From: UMGS1322 sp900550765 | Lineage (GTDB): Bacteria > Bacillota > Clostridia > Christensenellales > QALW01 | Reading direction: 5' to 3' | Length of the DNA: 21,698 bases | Assembly (NCBI GenBank): GCA_958448705.1 | Contig: CAUDEY010000030.1 | Location: 1-21,698, forward strand | Part shown: positions 7,197 through 14,826 of the stretch, in pieces | Layout of the letters: the number at the start of each line of letters is the position of its first letter | How positions within the stretch are numbered: the first letter of the stretch is position 1 | Position numbers and translations under genes: made by a program | The notes under the pieces: model-generated | Told to the model about the DNA's origin: nothing | Databases searched by the model: none | Seen by the model: only the letters and a program-made list of their open reading frames with translations

Positions 7197-8336
7197 ATGG
7201 TAAAATTAATAAGAAATAGTTTTATATTAGGGAAGGCACGCGTAAGAGTTACCGGTCTTTCCCTGGAGAGCCTGCTGAATATGGCTGCGGAAAATGGGAT
7301 TGTTTTGGAAAACGTGATCCGCACGGAGTATGCTTGTATTGAAGCAGATGTTTTACGGAGCGATCTAAAAAAATTGTACCGGCTGATTCCTGAGCAAAGT
7401 TATAAGACTGCGCTTATCGGACGCAAGGGCGTTTCTTTTACGGTGAGTGCAAATATTCGCAGAATTGCACTGTTCTTGGGGATGATTCTTGCTTTTTCGG
7501 CATTGATTGCAGCGTCACAGCGCACATGGGAGATTCGGGTAACGGGAAGCAGCCGGCCAGAGCAAATCGAGCAAATGTTGCGGGAGTATGGCTTGCTTGA
7601 CTGGCACAGTGCCGTTGCCGGGCGAATCGGAGAGGCTGAAAAAATGCTTACCTCCGGGCAGGAGGATATTCTTTGGTCGTCTATTTCGGTAAAAGGCGCA
7701 GTTGTGGATGTATACATAAAGGAAGATAAAAGTTTAAAGCCTCAAGAGCCGCTCAGCGGGAATATCGTGGCTTCAAAGGATTGTATAATAAAAAATTTGA
7801 TCGTTACCCAAGGTACGGCACAGGTAAAAAACGGACAGCTGGTTTCCAAGGGGCAGAAATTGATTGACGGCAGTGTTCAGTTTGGGGAAAATATTTACAG
7901 CGTAACCCCTCAGGGCAGAGCATTGGCCAGTGTGTGGTATTATGATTCCGCTGAAATTCTGCTTGAAGAAACGGTAGCGCAGCCCACGGGAAGGACGAAA
8001 ACGGTAAGAAATCTTGCAATATTCGGAATGAATGTATCGTTAGGCGGGCAGAATGAATTTGAGCAGTTTACGGCAGAAAAAAGGTTGGTGAATTGCGCGG
8101 GACTGCCAATAGTTATTGAGGAAACCATTTATATAGAAACGGAGAATATTATAGTGCCGGTTGATAAGAATGCAGCTGTTGCTCAGGCGGAAAAAGAGTT
8201 GTTGGACGGTTTGCAGCTGCAGCTGCCGGAAGATGCAAAAATAGCAGAAACCAAAACTACGGTGGAGGAAGAAAACGGCGTAATACGAGTATTTGTATAT
8301 ATCGAAACCATCGAGGATGTGGCGGTAAGAGAATGA
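7197..8336 (+). CDS. yqfD: YqfD, sporulation membrane protein
   Basis: YqfD is a membrane protein needed for efficient sporulation, made in the mother cell in B. subtilis; its molecular function is not settled. The 379-residue length fits. An N-terminal cytoplasmic part (residues 1-85) carries the VTGLSLESLLN and GVSFTV segments typical of the family. One membrane helix follows at residues 88-107. The C-terminal remainder, expected outside the membrane, contains VYIKEDK, GNIVASKDCIIKNLIV and a G-Q-x-V-x-K-G-Q-x-L-I-x-G segment (NGQLVSKGQKLIDG) of the kind found in lipoyl/HlyD-like beta folds. The ATG is preceded by GAGGG. It is followed after 10 bases by phoH. Confidence 0.88.
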   Translation: MVKLIRNSFILGKARVRVTGLSLESLLNMAAENGIVLENVIRTEYACIEADVLRSDLKKLYRLIPEQSYKTALIGRKGVSFTVSANIRRIALFLGMILAFSALIAASQRTWEIRVTGSSRPEQIEQMLREYGLLDWHSAVAGRIGEAEKMLTSGQEDILWSSISVKGAVVDVYIKEDKSLKPQEPLSGNIVASKDCIIKNLIVTQGTAQVKNGQLVSKGQKLIDGSVQFGENIYSVTPQGRALASVWYYDSAEILLEETVAQPTGRTKTVRNLAIFGMNVSLGGQNEFEQFTAEKRLVNCAGLPIVIEETIYIETENIIVPVDKNAAVAQAEKELLDGLQLQLPEDAKIAETKTTVEEENGVIRVFVYIETIEDVAVRE

Positions 8337-8346
8337 AAGGAGCAGC

Positions 8347-9303
8347 ATGGGGTCTGTAACAATAGAAAAAGCTGAATATCTTGCCGAGCTTTTTGGCATG
8401 TATGATGAGAATATAAGAATTATAGAAGATGAGCTCGGCGTACGGATATCTTTGCGGGAAGATCAGCTTTCAGTTGACAGTGACGATGAAGAAAAATCTG
8501 CGGTTGCGGTTCGGGTGATCAATCGCTTGATTAATTTGCTTGCCCGCAATGTAAAGATTGACCGCACACGGATCCGCTATGCTGTGGAATTGGCCAAAGA
8601 GGGCCGAGATGAGCTGGTAGAAGAGATCATGAGCGACGTAGTCGCAATTACTTATAAAGGCACGCAGATTCGCTGCAAAACGCTGGGACAGCAGAAATAT
8701 GTAAAGGCAATGCAAAAGAACACCGTGGTGTTCGGTGTGGGGCCTGCGGGAACCGGAAAAACGTATTTGGCAATGGCGAATGCGGTAATGGCGTTTAAGA
8801 ACAAAGAGGTTTCTAAAATTATTTTAACAAGACCCGCCGTAGAGGCAGGGGAGAAATTAGGGTTTCTTCCGGGGGATCTTCAGCAGAAGGTGGATCCTTA
8901 TTTGCGGCCGCTGTATGATGCTATTTATGAGATGATGGGCATCGAGGCATATCAAAAGCTTTGGGAACGCGGCGCTATTGAGGTGGCACCGCTTGCCTAT
9001 ATGCGCGGGCGAACGCTGAATGATGCCTATATTATTTTAGACGAGGCTCAAAACACCACGATTGAACAAATGAAAATGTTCCTTACCCGTTTGGGAGAGG
9101 GCTCAAAGATGGTAATTACCGGAGATCTTACACAAATTGATCTTCCCGCCGGGAAGGCAAGCGGGCTGCAGCATGCGATTCACATTTTAGGCGGAATAGA
9201 CAAGCTTGCGATCTGTATGCTTACGGCTAAGGATGTTGTGCGTCATGAACTGGTGATGAATATTATCAGGGCTTATGAAAAAAGCACTGAGCAAAAGAGG
9301 TAA
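8347..9303 (+). CDS. phoH: PhoH-like ATPase
   Basis: This cytoplasmic P-loop ATPase of the PhoH/PhoL family is associated with RNA metabolism and commonly encoded beside ybeY. The 318 residues show an N-terminal segment of about 110 residues, Walker A GPAGTGKT at 132-139, the family motif LTRPAVEAGEKLGFLPGD from about residue 160, Walker B LDEAQN at 231-236, and the closing sensor ITGDLTQIDLP. The ATG is 4 bases after GGAG (8339-8342), tight but workable, and 10 bases after the yqfD stop. It is directly abutted by pgpH. In B. subtilis the same order yqfD-phoH-yqfF-ybeY occurs. The name PhoH does not imply phosphate regulation here, and no Pho-box is visible. Confidence 0.94.
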   Translation: MGSVTIEKAEYLAELFGMYDENIRIIEDELGVRISLREDQLSVDSDDEEKSAVAVRVINRLINLLARNVKIDRTRIRYAVELAKEGRDELVEEIMSDVVAITYKGTQIRCKTLGQQKYVKAMQKNTVVFGVGPAGTGKTYLAMANAVMAFKNKEVSKIILTRPAVEAGEKLGFLPGDLQQKVDPYLRPLYDAIYEMMGIEAYQKLWERGAIEVAPLAYMRGRTLNDAYIILDEAQNTTIEQMKMFLTRLGEGSKMVITGDLTQIDLPAGKASGLQHAIHILGGIDKLAICMLTAKDVVRHELVMNIIRAYEKSTEQKR

Positions 9304-11514
9304 ATGAGAATGCCCCAAAAGCATGATAAAAGAAAGAAAACCCTGGGTAACAGCGTAGCTAAGCAGTATTATATGCGGCTGCGCAATAATGCATGGGCAA
9401 TTTTTTGTGCCACTTTTACCTATGTGTTTATTGTAGTGATGGTTTTGCTGGAAACGATGCCTACTACTTATGATTTTACTGTAGGCGAGGCGGCCAGTGA
9501 AACGGTTTATGCGATTGCTGAGGTAGAGGATACCGCGGCTACCGAGGAGGCACGGTTGGCGGCCAGAGCTGCTGTAGCGGATATTTATGTACCGGATAAA
9601 ACAAAAACGGCGGAAGAACTTGCTTTTTTTGAAAATACTGTGTTTTCCGGTCTTTATACTGCATCGTCTTACGGATACAGTGTGCGTCTTGAAAATGAAA
9701 ATGACGGCGGGTATATTGCCCCGTATGATACAGCAAAGGTAAGGGCGTTTGCCGATAATGAACTTTCTTTTTTAAAAACATCATCAAATTTAGAGATTTC
9801 TTCCAAAGTTATATTAGTGCTGGATACCAATCCTGATGATATTCAAAAACTTAAAAACTGGTTTATGCCTCAGCTGGAAGCCCGGCTGAATGAAGGAATT
9901 ACAGACGTACAGATCATTACGGAAATAGAAGAATTTACCCAGGAAATACAAAATACTTCGGCTACGGAAGATCAAACGATTAAAGATCTTTTAGCAGAAG
10001 TTGTGCAGACGCGGCTTGCACCCAACAGTGTTATTGATGAGCAGGCCACCGAAAAAGCCCGTCAGGAAGCGGAAAATGCTGTTTCTGTCGTATATATGGC
10101 CAAGGGAGAGGCCATTGTAGAGAAAGACGAGATCGTGACCCAAAACCAGTATGATATGCTCAAAAAACTGGGAATGCTGAAAGACGGCGGCATTTTGTAC
10201 AGCCTTGTGATCGGTGCCCTGGGGCTGGTAATGATCATGCTCATTTTGGTTGTATGGTATATTGTGCTGTTTGAAAAAAAGATTATTCGCAAACCGAAGA
10301 ATATATTGCTGATTTGCTTGTTGGTGATCGTGAATATTGTTATTGCCCTTGTGTTTAAAAGCGTAGGCTGGTCCATGATGATGAATACGACGATGTGCGC
10401 GGTTCTGCTGGCAATTTTCTTTGAAGAACGCCTTGCAATTGTTTTGAACACGGCACTTTCTGTAGTGATCGCGATGCTGTTTTCTCAGGGAAGTGATTTG
10501 TTTGGAGTAGAATCGGTTGCTTTGATGGTTTCCTGTATGGCGGGCGGTTCGGCAGCAATTTATGTATGCAAACTTGTTAAAACGGTTTCCAGGGGTAAGC
10601 TGCTGCTGCCGGGTGTAGCAGCAGGGCTTGTAAGCATGATTACCTCGCTGTTGATGCTGAGTATTGCCGGAAAAAGCTTGGAAGCCAGCTTTATCGCTTC
10701 GCTTTATAGTTTGGCGGGCGGAGCGGTAGCCTCTATTTTAAGCACCGGATCACTTTCTGTGTGGGAAAGCATGTTTAATTTACTGACACAGTCCAAATTA
10801 TTGGAACTTACCAATTCCAGCAGCGATCTTTTGCGCAAGATCAGTATTGAAATTCCCGGCACGTATCAGCATTCCATTGCAGTTGCCGAATTGGCAGAAA
10901 ATGCAGCGAAGGATATCGGGGCAAACGCGATGCTGGCGCGGGCTGCATCTTTATATCACGATATCGGTAAGATGCGTATGCCGGAATGTTATACCGAAAA
11001 TCAAACGGCGGAATCGCAGAATTTTCACAGTACGCTTTCCCCCTATGAAAGCGCCCGTATGATTTTTGCGCATATTACCGAAGGCGTACAGATGGCCAAG
11101 GCCAATAAGCTGCCCCGGGAGATTATCGATGTGATTCAACAGCATCATGGCACTTCCGCTGTTTTATATTTTTACAATAAAGCCAAAGAAATCGATCCGG
11201 ATACTGATATCAATGATTTTCGGTATCCGGGGCCGAATCCCCAAACCAAGGAGGCCGGCATCATTTTGCTTGCCGATTGTGTGGAAGCCTCGGTGCGTTC
11301 GCTGGATGAAAAGACTAACGATGTGATATGGGCGCAGATTGAAAAAATGTTCAAGGCGCGTATGGAAGACGGCGAACTGGATGAATGTGACCTTTCTTTG
11401 CGGGATATTAATACGATTAAGCATTCGTTTGCTGCTACCTTGGCCGCAATGTATCATACAAGGATCAAATATGCAGAACAGGAGAAAAAGAAGCTTGAAA
11501 GTGGAGATCATTGA
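9304..11514 (+). CDS. pgpH: PgpH/YqfF, 7TM-HD family cyclic-di-AMP phosphodiesterase
   Basis: PgpH proteins are membrane-bound HD-domain hydrolases that degrade the second messenger c-di-AMP to pApA. This 736-residue protein has the full family layout: a membrane helix at about 31-50, an extracytoplasmic 7TMR-HDED domain to about residue 290, a 7-helix membrane region from about 297 to 490, and a cytoplasmic HD domain. HD metal ligands are seen at H523 (YQHSIAVAELA), H552-D553 (YHDIGKM), the QQHHGT histidines, and a late aspartate in LLADCVEAS. The ATG follows the phoH stop without a gap, with AGAGG overlapping the end of phoH. ybeY overlaps its last 20 bases. With yqfC/yqfD upstream, its expression may rise in sporulation as well as in vegetative cells. 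Confidence 0.94.
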   Translation: MRMPQKHDKRKKTLGNSVAKQYYMRLRNNAWAIFCATFTYVFIVVMVLLETMPTTYDFTVGEAASETVYAIAEVEDTAATEEARLAARAAVADIYVPDKTKTAEELAFFENTVFSGLYTASSYGYSVRLENENDGGYIAPYDTAKVRAFADNELSFLKTSSNLEISSKVILVLDTNPDDIQKLKNWFMPQLEARLNEGITDVQIITEIEEFTQEIQNTSATEDQTIKDLLAEVVQTRLAPNSVIDEQATEKARQEAENAVSVVYMAKGEAIVEKDEIVTQNQYDMLKKLGMLKDGGILYSLVIGALGLVMIMLILVVWYIVLFEKKIIRKPKNILLICLLVIVNIVIALVFKSVGWSMMMNTTMCAVLLAIFFEERLAIVLNTALSVVIAMLFSQGSDLFGVESVALMVSCMAGGSAAIYVCKLVKTVSRGKLLLPGVAAGLVSMITSLLMLSIAGKSLEASFIASLYSLAGGAVASILSTGSLSVWESMFNLLTQSKLLELTNSSSDLLRKISIEIPGTYQHSIAVAELAENAAKDIGANAMLARAASLYHDIGKMRMPECYTENQTAESQNFHSTLSPYESARMIFAHITEGVQMAKANKLPREIIDVIQQHHGTSAVLYFYNKAKEIDPDTDINDFRYPGPNPQTKEAGIILLADCVEASVRSLDEKTNDVIWAQIEKMFKARMEDGELDECDLSLRDINTIKHSFAATLAAMYHTRIKYAEQEKKKLESGDH

Positions 11515-11971
11515 TGCATTAGAAACTCAGGAGAGTGCGGAATATGCCGGTTTACTGAAAGAGGTTGCAGAAACAGCGGTAAGAGAAGAGACGGGACGCG
11601 ATGATTTTGAACTGACGGTTACGCTTACGGATAATGAACAAATCAGAGCGCTTAATGCCCAATACAGGCATATTGACAGCAAAACTGACGTACTCTCGTT
11701 CCCCCTTTGGGAGATCTCGGGAGAAGAAGAGCCGTTTTTGAATCCGGAAACGGGTTGTGGCATGCTGGGGGATATTGTGATTTCATTGCCGCAGTTGAAA
11801 GAACAGGCAGCGGAATACGGCCATAGCTGTAAACGGGAGGCTGCCTATTTGTGTGTGCACGGAATTTTGCATCTTTTGGGATATGATCATATGACGGAAG
11901 AAGAAAAAGCGGTTATGCGACAAAAAGAAGAAGATTTACTTTTGAAAATGAATATTACCAGAGAGGATTAA
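11495..11971 (+). CDS. ybeY: YbeY, rRNA maturation endonuclease
   Basis: YbeY is a zinc metalloprotein required for 16S rRNA 3'-end maturation and ribosome quality control. The motif H-x3-H-x5-H is intact as H122, H126 and H132 (HGILHLLGYDH), preceded by the family segments TDVLSFPLWE and MLGDIVIS. I choose the TTG at 11495 as start: GGAG at 11481-11484 lies 10 bases before it, and the protein then begins (M)KVEIIDALE as in other YbeY proteins, giving 158 residues. The alternative ATG at 11471 would add eight basic residues (MQNRRKRS) and overlaps its own candidate ribosome binding site. The start overlaps pgpH by 20 bases, suggesting translational coupling. ybeY beside phoH is a conserved pairing. 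Confidence 0.93.
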   Translation: MKVEIIDALETQESAEYAGLLKEVAETAVREETGRDDFELTVTLTDNEQIRALNAQYRHIDSKTDVLSFPLWEISGEEEPFLNPETGCGMLGDIVISLPQLKEQAAEYGHSCKREAAYLCVHGILHLLGYDHMTEEEKAVMRQKEEDLLLKMNITRED

Positions 11972-11974
11972 ACC

Positions 11975-13045
11975 ATGAAAATGACACCGCAGCTTTGGGA
12001 GGAATATACTGAATTTACCACCAAACATCCCCGCAGCCATATTCTGCAGTCGGCAGAGTGGGGACAAGTAAAATCGGCTTGGACAAATGAATTTGTGATT
12101 GTTCGGAACGAAGAGGGAAAAATATCCGGAACCTTAAGTATCTTGATTCGAAAGATTCCGATGTTTCCCTGTACTTTTATGTATGCTCCCCGGGGGCCAA
12201 TCTGTGATCTTCATGATGAGGAAATGCTGAAAAAAATCACGGATGGAGCAAAAGAGCTTGCAAAGAAATACAGCGCAATGACCCTGAAAATTGATACGGA
12301 TACTCCTGCTGATGATCATGAATATGCCCGTATTATGAAGAAATTGGGATATACTCTGAAAAATGATTATTATAATTTGGAAGGCGTGCAGGCGCGCTTT
12401 TTGATGCGGGTAGATCTGGAAAATAAAACCGAAGAGGAACTGCTGAAAGGATTTCATCATAAAACCCGTTATAATATTCGGGTGGCGCAGAAAAAAGGCG
12501 TAAAAATTAAAATCGGGACTCGTGAGGATATTCCCGTATTTTTTGAGTTGATGAAAACTACCGGTGAGCGTGACGGCTTTGTAATCAGAGATATTGATTA
12601 TTTTTACAGAATGTATGATTGCCTGGGAAAATACTGCAGGTTATTTTTAGCGTACGCAGGAGAAGATGAAGAGCATATGGAATGTGTTTCCGGAACAATG
12701 GCAGGGCTTTACGGAAACAAATGCTTGTATCTTTATGGCGCATCGGGAAATAAATACAGAAATTATGTGCCTAATTATTTGATTCAATGGGAAATGATCC
12801 GCTGGAGTTTGGAAAATGGATGTACGGTTTATGACCTGCGCGGTGTTCCCGGAATTATTGAGGATGAGAATAATCCGATATACGGACTGTATAAATTCAA
12901 AAAAGGTTTTGCGGGTGAAGCCACGGAGATGATTGGCGAGTTTGATCTTGTCTTTAAACCGTTCTGGCACAGGCTTTTTCGTTTTGCAGAGTCTATGCGG
13001 AAAAAGTTAAGAAAGACGATTTCCCGTTTGAAAAGCGGAAAATAG
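11975..13045 (+). CDS. FemX/FemAB-type peptidoglycan aminoacyltransferase
   Basis: FemABX proteins transfer amino acids from aminoacyl-tRNA to the stem-peptide lysine of lipid II or later positions of the peptidoglycan cross-bridge. The 356 residues show the double GNAT-like fold pattern: HILQSAEWGQVKSAW near the N terminus, MYAPRGPICDLHDEEML, the central FHHKTRYNIRVAQKKGVKI motif, GLYGNKCLYLYGASG, YLIQWEMIRWSLENGCTVYDLRGVPG, and YGLYKFKKGFAGE near the end. It lacks the coiled-coil arm of staphylococcal FemA, so it resembles the short Weissella FemX type (about 335 residues). The ATG follows AGAGAGG, 3 bases after ybeY, so it is in the same operon. The amino acid added cannot be predicted, and a role in wall modification during sporulation is only inference from context. 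Confidence 0.88.
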   Translation: MKMTPQLWEEYTEFTTKHPRSHILQSAEWGQVKSAWTNEFVIVRNEEGKISGTLSILIRKIPMFPCTFMYAPRGPICDLHDEEMLKKITDGAKELAKKYSAMTLKIDTDTPADDHEYARIMKKLGYTLKNDYYNLEGVQARFLMRVDLENKTEEELLKGFHHKTRYNIRVAQKKGVKIKIGTREDIPVFFELMKTTGERDGFVIRDIDYFYRMYDCLGKYCRLFLAYAGEDEEHMECVSGTMAGLYGNKCLYLYGASGNKYRNYVPNYLIQWEMIRWSLENGCTVYDLRGVPGIIEDENNPIYGLYKFKKGFAGEATEMIGEFDLVFKPFWHRLFRFAESMRKKLRKTISRLKSGK

Positions 13046-13075
13046 AAATTTTTTTACAAAATATACAAATAACAA

Positions 13076-13104
13076 TTGACAGACAAGCGAAAATATGATA
13101 ATTT
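13076..13104 (+). promoter_or_regulatory. Sigma-A promoter of the rpmG-secE-nusG operon
   Basis: TTGACA (13076-13081), a 17-base spacer and TAATTT (13099-13104). The start point lies near 13111, about 45 bases before the rpmG ATG. The region before it (13046-13075) is short and AT-rich. Confidence 0.75.
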
Positions 13105-13155
13105 AATAAAGCTTAACATTGGAGTAGTTTGTTTTATTTTTGGGAGGTGCTGAAG

Positions 13156-13317
13156 ATGGCAGTAGGACAGAGAACCAAGATTACTCTTGCGTGCACAGAG
13201 TGCAAGAATAGAAATTATGATACTATGAAGAATAAAAAGAATAATGCCGAGCGTATCGAGCTTCAAAAGTATTGCAGATTCTGCAAGAAACATACCTTGC
13301 ACAAAGAGACGAAATAA
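13156..13317 (+). CDS. rpmG: 50S ribosomal protein L33
   Basis: L33 is a small 50S protein near the tRNA exit site. The 53-residue product begins MAVGQRTKITLACTEC and ends KYCRFCKKHTLHKETK. Two CxxC pairs (CTEC and CRFC) make this the zinc-binding C+ form, so expression of a paralogous C- form under zinc limitation is possible elsewhere in the genome. An in-frame ATG at 13129 would add nine residues, but GGGAGGTG directly upstream of 13156 decides the start. It is first in the rpmG-secE-nusG operon, 27 bases before secE, the usual position in Firmicutes. Confidence 0.97.
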   Translation: MAVGQRTKITLACTECKNRNYDTMKNKKNNAERIELQKYCRFCKKHTLHKETK

Positions 13318-13344
13318 TCTTAATTATTAAAGGTGTGATGAATT

Positions 13345-13674
13345 ATGTCAGAAAATAACGAAAAGACGGCAGTAGAAAAGGCCGCGGTAGTTGACAAGCC
13401 CGACAAGCCCGAAAAAGGCGACAAAAAGAAAAAAGTAAAAAAGAAGAAAGAAAGAAAGCATCCCTTTGGTGATATGGTATCCGAACTGAAAAAGGTTACT
13501 TGGCCTACCAAGGAGGATTTGCGCACGTATTCAGCCTGCGTTGTTCTCTTTGTTGCCGTCAGCGCCGTTTTGTTGTTTGTAATGGATTTGGGCGTTACTG
13601 CGCTTATCAATTATATAAGCGATCCTGAAAAGCTTCCGAGCGTGCTGGCCGGCTGGTTCGGCATCGGAGGCTGA
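13345..13674 (+). CDS. secE: SecE, preprotein translocase subunit
   Basis: SecE clamps SecY in the SecYEG protein-conducting channel of the cytoplasmic membrane. The 109-residue protein is of the single-helix type: a lysine-rich cytoplasmic tail (residues 18-38), the conserved amphipathic segment MVSELKKVTWPTKEDLRTY at 44-62, and one membrane helix at about 61-82. The highly charged N-terminal extension of about 40 residues makes it longer than B. subtilis SecE (59 residues), as is common in Clostridia. AAAGGTG precedes the ATG. nusG starts 4 bases after the stop. Confidence 0.95.
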   Translation: MSENNEKTAVEKAAVVDKPDKPEKGDKKKKVKKKKERKHPFGDMVSELKKVTWPTKEDLRTYSACVVLFVAVSAVLLFVMDLGVTALINYISDPEKLPSVLAGWFGIGG

Positions 13675-13678
13675 GGCT

Positions 13679-14212
13679 ATGAGTAATATTGCTGAAAATG
13701 AAGGTAAATGGTATGTGATTCATACCTATTCCGGTTACGAAAACAAAGTGCTGGACAGCATTAATAAAATGGTAGAAAATATGGGCCTGCAGGACTATAT
13801 TTTTGAAGTAAAAATTCCCGTTGAAGAAGTCATGGAGGTAAAAAACGAGCGGCGCAGAGTGGTGCAGCATAAGCTTTTTCCCAGTTATGTAATGATTAAA
13901 ATGATCATGACCAAGCAGACACTCTATCTTATCCGCAACACCCGTGGAGTTACCGGTTTTGTAGGGCCGGGTTCTAAAGTACCGATTCCTTTGACTAACG
14001 AAGAAGTCCGCAGGATGGGAATTGAAGATGTTCGTGTTAAGATGGATATTGCTGTCGGAGATTATGTAGATATCGTTTCCGGCCCTTTGGAGAATTTTCA
14101 AGGGGTGGTACAGGAGGTGGATACGGTCCATCAGAAGGTACGCGTCCTCGTTTCTATTTTTAACCGTGATACTACGGTGGAATTGGATTTTATCCAGGTA
14201 AAAAAAGTATGA
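13679..14212 (+). CDS. nusG: NusG, transcription termination/antitermination factor
   Basis: NusG binds the clamp helices of RNA polymerase, affects pausing and elongation, and links transcription to translation. The 177-residue length is standard. The N-terminal NGN domain begins KWYVIHTYSGYENKV, contains PVEEVMEVKNERRRVVQHKLFPSYVMI, and ends at about residue 115 with the RNTRGVTGFVG turn at its middle. The C-terminal KOW domain has VGDYVDIVSGPLENFQGVV and ends TTVELDFIQVKKV. The ATG lies 4 bases after secE. The gap to rplK is 121 bases and carries the L1-type RNA element. Confidence 0.97.
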   Translation: MSNIAENEGKWYVIHTYSGYENKVLDSINKMVENMGLQDYIFEVKIPVEEVMEVKNERRRVVQHKLFPSYVMIKMIMTKQTLYLIRNTRGVTGFVGPGSKVPIPLTNEEVRRMGIEDVRVKMDIAVGDYVDIVSGPLENFQGVVQEVDTVHQKVRVLVSIFNRDTTVELDFIQVKKV

Positions 14213-14263
14213 TCCATGCTCTTTGGGGTGTGAATTATATACTGTCCGGCTGGCTAACCGGAC

Positions 14264-14313
14264 GGGGTGGGAGGATACAAAATTCTTGTAATGTATCCGT
14301 ATAACCACATGCA
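14264..14313 (+). promoter_or_regulatory. Probable L1-binding RNA element in the rplK leader
   Basis: GTGG (14267-14270) pairs with CCAC (14305-14308). Then comes an asymmetric internal loop of GA (14271-14272) against GTATAA (14299-14304), and a 7-bp upper stem (14273-14279 with 14292-14298). The flanks GGTGGGAGG and CCGTATAACCAC copy the L1-binding core of 23S rRNA (GGGUGGGAGG ... CCG ... UACCACC). L1 binding there would repress the L11-L1 mRNA, as is established for this operon in other bacteria. The region 14213-14263 also holds a separate 6-bp hairpin, GTCCGG/CCGGAC. Confidence 0.75.
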
Positions 14314-14333
14314 CTTTTTTAGGAGGTGTAATT

Positions 14334-14759
14334 ATGGCTAAAAAAATTACAGGTATCGTAAAATTGCAGATTTCTGCGGGAAAAGCCACGCCGGCTCCTC
14401 CGGTAGGTTCGGTATTGGGTCCTCACGGCATCAATATCGCGGGTTTCTGCAAGGAATTCAATGAGCGTACCGCTAAGGACGCTGGGTTGGTCATTCCCTG
14501 TGTGATCACCATTTATCAGGACAGATCTTTCTCCTTTATTACCAAAACTCCGCCTGCGGCTGTTCTCATTAAGAAAGCCTGCAAGATCGAGAGCGGCTCC
14601 GGTGTGCCGAATAAGAATAAGGTAGCACAGATCACCAAGGCACAGCTGAAAGAGATTGCTGAGCTGAAAATGCCGGATTTAAATGCCGCGGATGTTGAAG
14701 CAGCCATGGCAATGATTGCCGGAACTGCGCGCAGCATGGGCGTAACCGTGGTTGACTAA
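14334..14759 (+). CDS. rplK: 50S ribosomal protein L11
   Basis: L11 forms the base of the L7/L12 stalk with 23S rRNA helices 43-44 and is needed for elongation-factor GTPase stimulation and for RelA activation. The 141 residues are full length. The N-terminal domain starts KKITGIVKLQISAGKATPAPPVG, the target segment of thiostrepton-type antibiotics, followed by LGPHGINIAGFCKEFNERT. The C-terminal RNA-binding domain includes the PPAAVLIKKA helix and ends GTARSMGVTVV. The ATG is preceded by AGGAGGTG at ideal spacing. It is followed by rplA after 67 bases that hold a second L1-type element. Confidence 0.98.
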   Translation: MAKKITGIVKLQISAGKATPAPPVGSVLGPHGINIAGFCKEFNERTAKDAGLVIPCVITIYQDRSFSFITKTPPAAVLIKKACKIESGSGVPNKNKVAQITKAQLKEIAELKMPDLNAADVEAAMAMIAGTARSMGVTVVD

Positions 14760-14777
14760 ATAGAAGCCATAAATTCA

Positions 14778-14813
14778 GTGGGAGGGGCGTAAAATGCGCA
14801 CCGTTAGTACCAC
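14778..14813 (+). promoter_or_regulatory. Second probable L1-binding RNA element, in front of rplA
   Basis: GTGG (14778-14781) pairs with CCAC (14810-14813). An asymmetric loop of GA (14782-14783) against GTTAGTA (14803-14809) follows, then GG/CC, a likely G-A mismatch and a GCG/CGC stem with an AAAA-type loop. It carries the same GTGGGAGG ... CCG...TACCAC core as the element before rplK. It ends only a few bases before the GGGAGG ribosome binding site of rplA (14815-14820), so bound L1 could block initiation directly. Confidence 0.75.
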
Positions 14814-14826
14814 AGGGAGGTAAAAA

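Noticed and set aside
13020..13055. Terminator at the end of the FemX-like gene
   Set aside because: The stem is only about 6 bp with a bulged C, overlaps the coding end, and the T run begins 8 bases after it. Too weak to call.
14215..14243. Separate promoter for rplK using TATACT at 14238-14243
   Set aside because: No acceptable -35 hexamer at 16-18 bases upstream; transcription from the rpmG promoter explains rplK.
13607..14389. Long open frame on the reverse strand opposite nusG
   Set aside because: It is the shadow of nusG: no ribosome binding site, no recognisable domain, and it crosses the rplK leader. Similar long reverse frames opposite ispG, rplL and the second transglutaminase gene were set aside for the same reason.
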